Of a DNA stretch of 64,000 bases, positions 40,058-50,919 are shown piece after piece. How positions within the stretch are numbered: the stretch's first letter is position 1; every line of letters begins with the position of its first letter. This DNA is from Gnetum montanum. Its lineage: Eukaryota > Streptophyta > Gnetopsida > Gnetales > Gnetaceae. The DNA is taken from positions 2,075,075 to 2,139,074 of the forward strand of contig MNCI01013895.1 in the NCBI GenBank assembly GCA_015680685.1. Direction: 5' to 3'. The notes under the pieces are model-generated. The model was not told the origin of the DNA. It saw only the letters and a program-made list of their open reading frames with translations, and ran no database searches. The translations under genes and the position numbers were made by a program.

Positions 40058-41592
40058 TGATGAGCGGCAGGTACTCGTATGCCCAACCATACAAATCACA
40101 AGTGGTCATGCATGATCTAGTTGAATTTTGTGGATGGGACTTGTTGTGGCATGTAGATTGTTAAGCATTGAATTTTAGGGTACTTAAAATTTTAAGTAAG
40201 ATCTCGTGTGGTTGAAGAAAAGACGGAAAGACAGAGAGACTAAAGACAAATCAAGAGAAAGGCTCAAACATAAAAGCAAAGTGACTACATAAAATGTTTT
40301 CAGAGAATCTCACCCCTCTTCAGTATGTTTATAGAAGCAATGCTTGTGGTTTGAGCAACAAGTGCAGGATGAGAATTTATAAAGTCCCAACTTTCAAAAT
40401 TAGAGTAATGAATATGTTCAATAATTAGAACAGACCTCACTCATTCAGGCTGAGATGGGGGTGGGACCACTGCACTTGAATTTATTCTTGACAAGAAAAG
40501 AACGAAGCTTTCTAGGATTCCTCCAACATGCAATAGCATCTGGAATGATGTTCTAGAGACTTGAATCTTTTTGGTGAAGTCGAGCAAGTATAGGGTTTAG
40601 GAGGGCCCTTAAGTTCAAGGATTTAGTGGAAGGACTAAAATCCAATTTGAAGATAAGAGGGGTTTATTTCCTATTGCAAACATCATGGCATTGATGAAGC
40701 CATTCTAGAAGATGTCGTCTAGAGGAAGAAGGGACAAGGTTGAAGCAATGAGCCAAGAAGTGAGAAGGATATCCTTGAGCACGAAGTCATCGAAAGAGCT
40801 ATTGTCGAATCTACTGAAGATCACCAAGGAAGGATTCTCTAATAAGGTATCATTTGAGCTTAGCAACAATGAAAGATTTCTTCTAATGGTTAGGATGCCA
40901 AGAGGAGAAAGGGATGTATTGATAAGCATTCAAGGGTTTTTGATAACACTTAGTAGAAAGAATACCAGTGTTAAAAAGTTAGAATCCTTGAAGAAGGAAA
41001 CATCCAAAATGTTTGCTAAGGAGCTGGATACCGAGGCAATAATATTGCTAGTAGGATAGAAAGAACCATACTGATCAAATAACTAGAAGAGGGAATCCTA
41101 TGAACCACTCCAAATGTGAAAGGCATGATCAATGTATCTTTTGAAGTAGAGAAGATGCTCTGAGCCTGGTGTAGAGAAAATTTGTGTATCTAAGTGGCAC
41201 AGAAACAGGAAAGCGTAAACAACAGCAAAGTTGCTACCCATGGTGGTGCCTCGAATATGTTTGTAGAAGACTCCATTGAACTCAAAGAAATGTTCTTGAA
41301 GGACCATAAATTTTAAGTACCCAAAAATTTTAAGTACACTATCTTCCCACTTAGACTAGTGGTAGTTTTGTCATGTATGGTTTAGTCCAAAGTGAGGCAT
41401 ATGATAATTAATGTTGTTAGGCCTTGATTACTCCTAGCGATAAACATAATTGGGAATGAAATTTAGCCCTAAGTCTAAGTAATGACAGTAATGTAAATCT
41501 ACTCTAGCCTAGAGTAATGAGCATCCAATCTTAGCTTACCTTTCATGTCTTGGACTCAAATAACCATTACTGGGTTACCAAGCACACTCGTA
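40058..41592 (-). repeat. M3 5' LTR, truncated and interrupted
   Basis: Begins TGATGAGCGGCAGG. Pieces 40058-40171 and 41338 to about 41592 match the M3 3' LTR, and 40172-41337 is inserted material. After ttaccaagc (near 41583) the match ends, and P's gag leader starts within about 10 bp. Confidence 0.8.
40172..41337 (-). mobile_element. Penelope-like retroelement fragment (reverse-transcriptase C-terminal part)
   Basis: An insertion of about 1.17 kb in the M3 LTR. The minus-strand ORF 41098-41307 reads HFFEFNGVFYKHIRGTTMGS and then FKRYIDHAFHIW. The F-N-G-x-x-Y, G-T-x-M-G and Y-I-D-D (here YIDH) set is the hallmark of Penelope-like RT. Further along in broken frames come the family's later blocks: S-x-HPNH with a Lys/Ser tail (about 40883-40915), RAQGYPSHFL (about 40735-40790), and a C-terminal LRSFLVKNKF (about 40480-40510). 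A GIY-YIG nuclease is not evident. The ends carry inverted gtacttaaaatttt (40180-40193 and 41324-41337), and the left one lies in an 18-bp palindrome (40181-40198). About 13 bp of LTR target appears lost. Penelope-like elements (called Dryads) are known in conifers. Confidence 0.75.
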
Positions 41593-41610
41593 TTTTCTTG
41601 AAAATCTAAA

Positions 41611-43976
41611 ATGTCTTCTTCTCATAAGGATGATTCTTCATCAAAATTTGAGCATACATCCAATCAAAGGAATGAACAATCAAATCAACTAATGCCCCAA
41701 CAATGTCGAGTGGTATATACTCATCCTAATGAGTATGTCCCTGACTTTACCTTCATTTTACATCAGGATGAACATATGTAGTGAAGCACATGGAGGGAAA
41801 CATTATGTTGTTGCTTGATCAATTAGTTCCTACGATGCTCCAACAAACTCTTATGAGGTTGGGCATCCAAGGGCTTCATGTTGAATACATTGTGTAGGAC
41901 CACAACTCTAGGGATTACCATCCCACCTAAGCATAACATAAAATAGATCAGTAATAGGAGAGGTGCTATGAAGCTGAAAAGAAAAAATGGTTCAATAATC
42001 CCTTATTCTTGTTGGGTCAAAAAGATAGTGAGGATCCCTTCTTTGGGGATTCTCACTTTGCTAACTTTCCTTCCCTATGTTTTGATAAAGGGGGCTTGAA
42101 CAAGAATTTACAATCCACTGTAAACAATCCTGGTTCAAGAAAGAATGGGTCCCATGATCATGGGGGATCCAAAGGTGGGAGTCATGGTAGGAATAAGGAA
42201 AGACATCATGATGATGATCATGGTTGTGATCATTGAAGAGGGGGTGGCAAGCACCATGGCAATGCTAGTCCTCCTTCCTCTTCATCTTTTTCATCCTCTT
42301 CTTCCTCCTCTAGCTTTGACTAGAGCCACAAAGAATGTGAACATGTTGGAGGTGACTAATAGGATAGAGATGATCAAAGGGTCCATCGAACTAGTTGAGA
42401 TTAAGGGCGTGGGTAATCAAGGGAGGCCTACCATCATGAAAGAAGGGACAACATGGGGCATCATAGGCATCATGGCCATTGTAGAGGCTATGATTATGAT
42501 GAGCCTTTGATTGCAACTTGAAATATGTTGAATATTGCATAGGCAGTGAGAATTCTGACAAGGCATGTGAAAGATATCAAAATTAAATAATTGAATATAA
42601 ACAATATCCCCAAGTTTGAAGGGGGATACAACTCAAATTTGAAAAATCATCTTTAAGCCTTGCCTTATGCCTGTGACTTACATAACATGGAGAACAAATG
42701 GCAAAAGTTAAAGCTATTCCAAAGGATACTCATTAAGGAAGCCAAAAGTTGGTACCAATCCTTCAAGCTAGAATTAATCTATAGATGGAGTATGATACTT
42801 GAGTCCTTTAATGACAAGTATCAAACATACTCTTGAGTGTCCAACCTAAGAAAGTAGATCCAAGGTTGAAAACAAGGAATACATGAACCCTTGGACATAG
42901 TCATGAGCAAATACTATTCCCTTTTGCACCGATGTCCTAGCCATGGTTATTTTCAAATGGAGCAGCTTTGTCATATCATAGATGGGCTCCACATAGAAAT
43001 AAGTAGAACTCTTAGGGTCTATGCCTAAGGGAGACTTTCAGAATTAAGGGTCCATCAAATTCAAAGGCTAATAAAGTAGGTTTCCAAGGAATAAGGAGCA
43101 CTGTGAAAAAGGGAAAGTGCTGAGTACAACTAGAACACTTCCATAAAAAAAGGGAAGTTCAGTTTTGTGATAATGAGGAGGAGGCACCACTTGATGAGGT
43201 GGTGCAATGAAAGACCTTGTCAATTCAAAAATCTATCTCTGAAATTTTAGCTAAGGTAGACAAAATGTAGGAATTTTTCTATGAAATGTTCCAAACCACT
43301 TTGAAAATAGCAAAGGAACCCAAAGAGCAAAGTAGTAATCATGATCGCAGGAGAAGGAAAGAAGCTGAATGTGCCTACCAAAGGGGTAAGGGCAAGGTTG
43401 CTACAATAGAAGAGGTTGTGGAGTTTGAAACAGATGATGATGAACATCCTAAAGGATGTTGTTCCATTGTGTCATACTTGTAGGAATTTTGGGTGTATTC
43501 TCTAAATCCTAGACTGGCAAGAAGAAAAACACCTAAAAGGTTGCGTTATCCTCAAGGAAATCCAAAGCAATTCCACCAACAACAAGCCTATTATCCAAGT
43601 GGAGTTCCATCACAACCTTATGAGTAGTACCATTAGTGGTAGCATCCATAGTCATAGGGGATGTTACCACCAAGATAGCAGTACCCTTACCAGTAACCTA
43701 ATCCATACGGGTACTATGTTTAGTAGCCCATTTCTCCACGTGACTCTTTTAGTCATGCTTCATTCCAACATCACTACTACCCTCTTGAATACTATAGAAC
43801 CTAATCTCCAAGAGGGGAATCTCCATTTCCTCACTACCCTCCTCATCTTTTTGCTCATGTCCCTCTACCATCAACTCAATTATCACCTGCTCCATCAATG
43901 CAAGGTGAAATTCCATCCTAGCAGCGACAACAAAATGCTACTAGGGTTCTTAACTTACAGTTGGCTCCTCAGCTGA
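41611..43976 (+). pseudogene. P gag remnant
   Basis: ATG 41611 (MSSSHKDDSSSKFEH) after only about 20 bp of leader. Includes a Gly/His/Asn-rich part (42009-42236), a capsid-like block (KWQKLKLFQ, SWYQSF, then PLDIVMSKYYSLLHRCPSHG at 42600-43000), a zinc-motif relic DEHPKGCC (about 43440-43460), and a Pro/Tyr/His-rich tail (43599-43976). Several stops; some replace Gln or Trp codons, as expected from cytosine deamination. Confidence 0.72.
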
Positions 43977-45866
43977 GTGGTTTGGAAATCAAATCCTGAA
44001 AAAGACCATTCTTCCAAATCCTCACCAACTTACATGGTTGATAGCCCTACTTCTCCCTCATCCTTTGCATCCACTCCATTCAAGTCCTCTTCAAACCAAA
44101 TGCCTCCCAAAGTGAATACCATCATGTCAACCCATGTGGTAACTGATTGGATAAAGGCTAGCCACCTTCCTAGGAAACAATTTGACCTTGGAAGTTCCCT
44201 TCTTTACCTACAAATTGTTTGGAATGAGCATTTTAAAGCCCTTCTAGACTTAGTTTCTGGTGTAAATATGATTTCTCATAAAATGTACAAAGCTTGGAAC
44301 TTGGCTCCAGTCAAGAAGAGTAACTTCTATCTTGAGTTGGCAAACCAGTCCATCACTATTCCCTTAGGACTAGTGGAGGGCATTATGACCACTATCTATG
44401 GGTGGTCTTGTCCTACTGATTTCCTGGTGATCCAAGTTGATAATTACAAGGGGGACTTTCCAATCATCATGGGAAGGGCTTGGTTAAGTACTATTGATTC
44501 ATAGTTGAGAATCATAGACCTTTCCTTAGAGATTTCCAAGGAAAATGCATTTGGAAAGATGGAGAAGAAGAGAGTTCCATGCATCATGTATAGTGATACA
44601 AGGTGCAGTTGTGTCTAGAAACTATTGTCTATAAAAAGTACATCCATCACAGCATGTAGACAATGTGTAGATGAGACTGAAATTCAAAGGTGCCTATATG
44701 TAGCAGCCATAAAATAGAAGGGCACCCACTGATTGACAGTTGATCTTGAAAGTAGCTCAACATTTTACATGGAACCAACTGACAACCTAACAAGTGCCTA
44801 TGTTGTAGGCATGGATGGATTAGAGCAAGTTCATTGCCAACTCTTTGATGATGAACCTAATGACACTTATTAGGAAGAGTTGGAAATTCATGAAAGTTTT
44901 AAACAAGAGCCCCTAGAGTTGAAAACTCTACCTATCGGCATGGAATATGCTTTTTTGAGAAATGGAAAGCTTGTAATAATCAATGTTAATTTTGCTCCTA
45001 AATAGAAAGAGAAGTTGTTGAAGGTGGTCAATAGATGGCCAATAGCCTTTTCCTGGTCATATCTTGAATTCATTAGGATTGATCCTAGGATATGCTAGCA
45101 TCACATCTACACTAATCCTTCTATAAAGCCAAAGAGGCAACCGTAGTGATGATGGAACCCCAAACTAAAGTAGATCATCAAGGATGAGTTTAAACAACTT
45201 CTCAAGATGGGGTTCATCTATCCCATTGCTGATATGGGTTAGTCAACTTATGATTATGTCAAAGAAAGATGGCAAGTGGAGGGTATGTATTGACTTCAAA
45301 ATGTTGAGCATGGCGATGTACAAAGATCATTTTTTATTACCATTTATGGACCAGGTGTTGGACACCATCTTTGGGTATTGCTACTACAACTTTCTAGATG
45401 GTTATAGTGATTATAACCAAATTCAGATTACACCCAAGAACCAGGCCAAAACCACATTTACAAGTCCTTAGGAAACTTTTACATACAAAAAGATGCCATT
45501 AGGTCTATCTCATGTCCTTGCAACCTTCCAACACCTTGTCCTTAGCATCTTTCAATAGTAGATTGGTAGCGAGATGGAAGTCTTCATGAATGACTTCTCC
45601 ACCTATGGTGCTACATTTAAGCAAGCCCTAAACCACCTTGAGCAAGTGCTAAAAAGGTGTGTGAAGACCAAACTTCAGCTCAATTGGCAAAAAAGCCATC
45701 TGATGGTCTAGGAGGACATTGTTTTGGGGCATAAAATAACACAAGTAGGGATTGAGGTGGACTCTAAAAAAATAAGGATCATCCAAGGAATAACCCATCA
45801 ACCAAAAATCGTCAAAGATGTTTAGTCATTCCTTGGCCACATTGGCTATTATTGGTGATGGGACAC

Positions 45867-46017
45867 GATATCACATGGGCCACGATATCACGTTTGCTGC
45901 GATATCGCATCCCACGCGATATCGCGTCGTCCCCTGCAATATCACATACGTGATATCGCATCGTCCCCTTCAATATAGCATATGCGATATCACGGTCTAC
46001 CGTCATATCTATAAATA
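45867..46017 (+). promoter_or_regulatory. S1 U3 array of GATATC palindromes and TATA box
   Basis: GATATC at 45867, 45884, 45901, 45918, 45952 and 45986: every position falls on a 17-bp grid. Near-matches at 45939 and 45972 make 14-bp dyads with their neighbours. TATAAATA (46010-46017) starts 18 bp after the last box. The array lies directly at the LTR start, where plant LTR enhancers usually are. Confidence 0.75.
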
Positions 46018-46525
46018 AGAGGTGGCTCTCCCTTGTTTCTCATTCTAGGCTTAGACCGTAGTGAAACTTTGGCAGTTTGATCCCTCCAGAGATAGAATAT
46101 TTTCCATTTGCCCGCAGTAGGAACTCCAAAGTGAATGGATCTTTATTCGAGCAAACATTGTACCTGAACACAAGTTTGTGTACGACAATAAAGACGAACT
46201 TCTTGGATAAACCTTGTAGTGCATGGAATAGGCTAATTAGGACTTTATTTACTATTATTTATTGTTTATCATTTAAATGCTTTATTAGTTGTTAAATCTC
46301 TCTCAACCCTTCTCTCCTAGTTAAGTTCCTCAGTACGACCGCTTTGAGCATGTGCGTTATGCTTGGTAATCCCAGCAACGATTAGCATTTGGTAACCAAG
46401 GTTGCATTAGTTCAGGGTGTGAATGGTAAGTGGGAACAGATGCTGATGCTAGGTTAATTCAGACTTAGTTAGTTAGTTAGAGTTAGTAATTAGTCTCTTC
46501 AACCCTTCACCTCTCAGCATAGGAG

Positions 46526-46526
46526 N
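46526..46526. other. Single N hiding a collapsed gap
   Basis: In S1 the text runs cataggag-N-tacgctcg. The related S3 has 161 bp between the same two anchors (56406-56566). The N therefore probably stands for missing sequence and not one base. Confidence 0.85.
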
Positions 46527-48510
46527 TACGCTCGTATTCATATCGTTGAGTGTAGGGGTACCTCGCCACTCATCAATTGGTGATTCACAAAGAATTTCTA
46601 TAAGATCGCTAAACGATTGATGGAGTTAGCAAAGAAAGATGCTTAATTTATCTAGACCAAGGAATGAAAAAGGGCATTACAACAACTCAAGTAGAAGCTC
46701 ATAGAAACTCTAATTCTACAAACACCTGTTTGGTCTAAACTATTCCACATTATGATGGATGCATCAAATTATGCTTTAGAAGTTGTGCTCACATAGTTGG
46801 ATGATTAGAAATGTTCATACTATATCCACTGCATGAGCCAAAGCATTGTGGGTGCACAACTAAATTACATCACAACATAGAAAGAATTAATGGTGATGGT
46901 GTATTCCTTAGATAAATTCAAGCACTATGTGCTTGGGTACAAGGTGTTTGTGTACACAAACCATAGTGCAATTCGCTTTCTAATGGACAAACCGACAATG
47001 AGCCCCCATGTCATTTAATGGCTTGTGATCTTGCAAGAATTCAATCTCACACTGGTAGATTGAAAGGGAATGAAGAATGTGATTGTTGACCACTTGTCTC
47101 AGTTGTGATGGCACAACAAAGAGAAGAAGAGCCGACTTTTTGATCAATTTTCTGATGAACTCCTTTTTACCGATGCTATAAATGAAAAAGTTCCCAATGA
47201 ACCTACATGGTACAATCACATCCTAACTTATATTCTCACTCAAGAGATGCTAGAAGAGTTGGACCATAGGAAGAAACAATAGTTTCTTTACCAAGTGAAA
47301 TGCTTCATAGAGATCAATAGATACCTTGGTTCGTTGGTGTGTTCCTAATGCTAACCAACTGTGCATCCTCCAAGATGCTCATGAGGGCCCTTGTGAGGGT
47401 CACTATGCTAGGAGACGCATGACTATTAAGATCTTGATGGTAGGATATTATTGGCCAACACTCTTCAAGGATGATCACCACTTCATCTGCTCTTGCAATC
47501 ATTGTTAACATGATGGTGGAATAACCACTCAAATAGAGGGACCTTAGTAATGGATCCAACCACTAGAACCCTTTAACATCTAGGACATTAAATTCATGGG
47601 TTCCATCACACCCATGTAAAATGAAAAGGCATACATCATAGTCATCGTTGACTATTGTATGAAATGGGCAAAAGTAGTAGTTGTCACTAATTGTACATCT
47701 TCCTCAGCTACTTGGTTTGTATAACAGAATGTTGTAAACAATTTTGGGATGCCACATGCACTAATTTTTAACAATGGTACTCATTTTACATGCACCACCT
47801 TTTGAAAGCTCATGTAACACTTCAAGGTAGAACATAAATTAATAGCACCCTACCACCCCCAAGCCAACAATCAAGCTAAGGCCAGGAATAGGGAGATCAC
47901 TAAGATCTTAACTAGAACAATTAGTAAATATATGAGAGATTGGAGCACAAAACTTAACGATTCCCTTTGGGCCTACCACTTAACATGGGAACTCCCTATA
48001 GGCTATTCTCCTTATGATCTTGTGTATAGAAAACTTCCAACTCTTCCTATTTAGTCCAAGCTTTGTACACTTTCAATAGCCTGTGACATTGACCTTGACC
48101 TTAGTCTAGCATAGAAAGAGAGACTAATCACCCTTAACATGCTAGATGAGAATTGATTGGTGGCCATGTTTTTGAATGAAGTGCACAAAGCATTCAACAA
48201 ACAATGCCATGTCCTCAAAATAAGGAATGTAAAATTTCAACTTGGTGAAAAGGTCATTTACTGAAACCCCACACATGTGCCACAATGAACTAAGTTCCAA
48301 ACATTGTGGGAAGGGAACATGTTGATCTACAAACCTGAAACCCCAAACAAGAAAATGCTCATTAACATGCAATAAATAAAACCTTTCCATGAGCCCAAGA
48401 GAGCCCATGCTAACAACACCTCATCAGATGGACATCCAAGCTCAATTTTTTAGATCTCCTCCTTGTAACTCAGTCATGGGAAAGATGGCCATCCATTCTA
48501 ATTTTATAAG

Positions 48511-48705
48511 TGGCTCCTCAGTTTTTATAATTTTTTGTTTTACATCTTTTTGTTTTTACACTTTTTATTATATACCATCGTTAGTACGTTTTACCTTTTT
48601 TGGATATTTTATAATTTCTCTTATATTTTACTTTATTTTTGTTTGGTTTTTCTTATGTTTTCTAATGTTTGGTTTCACTTTTTTTATTACCAACAAGACA
48701 TAGTG
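48511..48705 (+). other. T-rich tract after P pol
   Basis: About 195 bp of T-rich, purine-poor sequence following the pol end. Equivalent tracts (A-rich on the + strand) follow gag or pol in M1 (17165-17290), M2 (26800-27000), M3 (36990-37230) and M4 (63480-63730). It may act in 3' end formation or as a spacer. The open frames across it (Phe/Tyr/Ile-rich) are by-products. Confidence 0.7.
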
Positions 48706-48974
48706 ATGTTGTAGTCGTTTGCTAATGGTTGTTTGTACTTAATGTTATTTGATTGCTAATGTTTGGATTTTATTTTTGAATTTTTATGGTTGATAACTAA
48801 GACATGGCTTCTTTTTCATGGAATGGGTAATGAGTACACGTCATCCACCCATCAACATAACTCTATGGTGTTCTTGGTTTTGGTAACATGAGGTCCCTTT
48901 TCTTAATGAGACTTTAACAAACTTATGATATTGGTAGTTTTCAACTTGGGAAAGGATTCAAATAGATTGATAAT

Positions 48975-49907
48975 TGATGAGTGGCGAGGTACCCCTACAC
49001 TCGACCATACGAATACGAGCGTGCACGCGCGATCCGCTCGAACTCCGTAGACTAAATGCCTTAACACCACAAGAAACACTTGGGGTTAATCGTTCGTTGT
49101 CTTCCCAGGCTTGCTTGTAAGTGTCACGGTGTATGGTTAAGCAAGTCTAAGGTATGTGATTTTTTTTGGTAGTTTTCGGTTTATCTTCTATGCTATCAGA
49201 GGAAAGTGTTGAGAAACTAACTAACTCTAACTAATGATCTAAGTCTAAATTAACTAGCGTCAGCATCCGTTCCCACTTACCGGACACATCCTAAACGATG
49301 CAACTATGGCTTACCAAATGCTAATCGTTACTGGGATCACCACACGTAACGCAAGTGCTCGAAGTGGTCATACTGAGGCACCTATTTAGCTTAAGTGTGA
49401 TAAGCAGTCGATTCCTTAGCTAGCCGTACACACCCGTGGGTGCTCGTAACTAAGTCGTACTTATCACACGTTCTAGCCTAGCAATGAGTAGCCGATTCCT
49501 TGACTAGCCGTACACGTCCATAGACGCTCGTAATCAAGTCGTACTTGTGCGCACTAGGAAAGTAGTAAATGAAACCACGTGCTACATGGTTTATCCAATC
49601 AAGTTCGTCTTTATTGCCGTACACAACTTGGGTGCAGGTTACAAGCTGCTCGAATAAAGAGCCGTTCACTCTAGGACTCCTACTGCGGGCAAATGGGAAA
49701 AAATTCTAACTCTGGAGTGATCAATCTGCCAGAGCTTCGCTACTTCTAGCCAGGATTGGGAAATGAAGGAAGTGCCGCCTCTTATTTATAGATATGGTGG
49801 CGGGACGTGATATCGCGTATGCGATATCGTAGGGGAAGACGCGATATCGCGTACGCGATATCGCATGGGATGCGATATCACGGCCCAGTGCATGTCGCAT
49901 CTCATCA
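48975..49907 (-). mobile_element. Solo LTR S2
   Basis: TGATGAGTGGCG...ATCTCATCA, 933 bp, with a perfect target duplication ATAAT (48970-48974, 49908-49912), inserted in P's spacer. It retains many CpG sites, so it is probably one of the younger insertions. Confidence 0.93.
49783..49879 (-). promoter_or_regulatory. S2 U3 GATATC array with 24-bp perfect palindrome
   Basis: GATATC at 49809, 49823, 49843, 49857 and 49874 (spacings 14, 20, 14, 17; 34-bp repeat). Bases 49841-49864 form a perfect 24-bp palindrome with half-site gcgatatcgcgt. The TATA complement tatttata (49783-49790) is exactly 18 bp from the nearest box. Confidence 0.75.
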
Positions 49908-50591
49908 ATAATGGTATGACTTCAAGGGTATTTAATGCTCTCTATACTTTCCTATCCTCTTTAGTGCATGAGTGTTTTCATGGATTTCTTATCATTCTAC
50001 TGTCAACCAATAAAAAGGAGTTAAAGTCTTTGCATGGTGTGGTTCTCATCTAAAAATCCATAAAAACATTAAATCTAAGAAAAATGGAAACTCAAAGCAC
50101 TGCTTAGATAAAATAATGGGCTACAAGCATTGGTTATGGAACTAAAAAGATAAGGTACCCATGCCTAAAGGGCCCCTCTAACTAAGGCCCTTTCTCACTT
50201 CCTACTTCTCTTTTCTTCTCTTTTAGGAATGGTGATTAATTTATGGAAGCATTCTTATGTCTCGAGGGGATGGATTAATCTTAGAGTATCGATGTGAAAT
50301 CACTGAAAGTGGTTGGTTTTGATCTAGACTAAGGATGGATTTTATCAAGTCATTTAACCATGAAATCCACAAGGGACTTCAAGTGACCATGAGATGGAAC
50401 TCCATTCCACTCTCTTCTCATCATCCACTAATGCTTTTTGTTTTTTTTTTCACCTCACTACTAGTTTTCATGTCTTTTTCAATGTCTTAGTTTGATGTGT
50501 TGAAATTCTTAGGTAGATTCTTCTAGATTAGGTCCTTAACTTTCCATAACCATTAATCAACTCTAGGGCCCATGGACTTCTTAGTTTAAGT

Positions 50592-50646
50592 ATATGCAAG
50601 TTCAAAAAGGGCATGAGCCTGCTATGGGGAGGACCCACTTGCATAT
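50592..50646 (+). other. Conserved spacer hairpin, P copy
   Basis: Perfect 9-bp arms ATATGCAAG (50592-50600) and CTTGCATAT (50638-50646). The loop ends in GCTATGGGGAGGACCCA. Confidence 0.7.
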
Positions 50647-50919
50647 TTCTTAAATGGATTAGTTAAGTTCCTTATCCTTAGGCATTTTCGTAATAGAATC
50701 ATTATGCATTCCCTGTCAGTTGCATCCAATTGTGCACTCCTTAATGACATTTCTTCATCAAACTTCATTCTCCAAGCTAAAACTCCAAGTTTGTGAAGAA
50801 TCAAGCCCTCTTCAAGCTTTTCATCATGTTCATCACTTTTCTAGCTCTAAGAACCCTAATTTCATGCTCAAACTCCTTTAATTTTTCAAATTTTAAATTA
50901 TGAAAAATTTTCTCTATAG

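Larger units (their letters stand above)
20645..41592 (-). mobile_element. Element M3: pol-less Athila-like retrotransposon, itself interrupted
   Basis: M3's own parts are 20645-20882 and 33531-34283 (3' LTR, split by M2), 34284-40057 (interior), and 40058-40171 plus 41338 to about 41592 (truncated 5' LTR, split by a Penelope-like fragment). The interior has gag, spacer and an internally deleted ORF3, with no pol motif. Its outer 5' LTR end, and the adjoining remainder of P's 5' LTR, are missing at the right junction, so only the left side of the target site can be seen. Confidence 0.8.
45856..46575 (+). mobile_element. Solo LTR S1
   Basis: TGATGGG...CTCATCA with a perfect target duplication ATTGG (45851-45855, 46576-46580). 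It splits P's pol between two codons (TGG and TGA). Relative to S3 it lacks 161 bp at a single N (46526), so the real LTR is probably about 880 bp. Confidence 0.93.
43977..48540 (+). pseudogene. P pol remnant, interrupted by solo LTR S1
   Basis: Protease: ALLDLVSGVNMIS (about 44235, active-site Gly changed to Val) through IIMGRAWLSTID (44504), close to the Athila retropepsin pattern. RT: KKDGKWRVCIDF and FLDGYSDYNQIQI (45184-45471), with FMND in place of FMDD near 45586. RNase H resumes after S1 at about 46740-47110 (YVLGYKVFVYTNHSAIRF). The integrase H2C2 zinc region is at 47326-47510, and the core at 47570-48000 has Lys and Asn in place of the two aspartates (47590 and 47770). Stops and frame breaks throughout. 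It ends shortly before the T-rich tract. Confidence 0.82.

Noticed and set aside
40712-41059. 115-aa plus-strand ORF inside the Penelope-like fragment
   Set aside because: Antisense to the recognisable RT downstream blocks, with no family match.
45867-45991. GATATC array as a CRISPR or satellite array
   Set aside because: It is inside the U3 of an LTR with target duplications, the units are palindromic and short, and the host is a plant nucleus.
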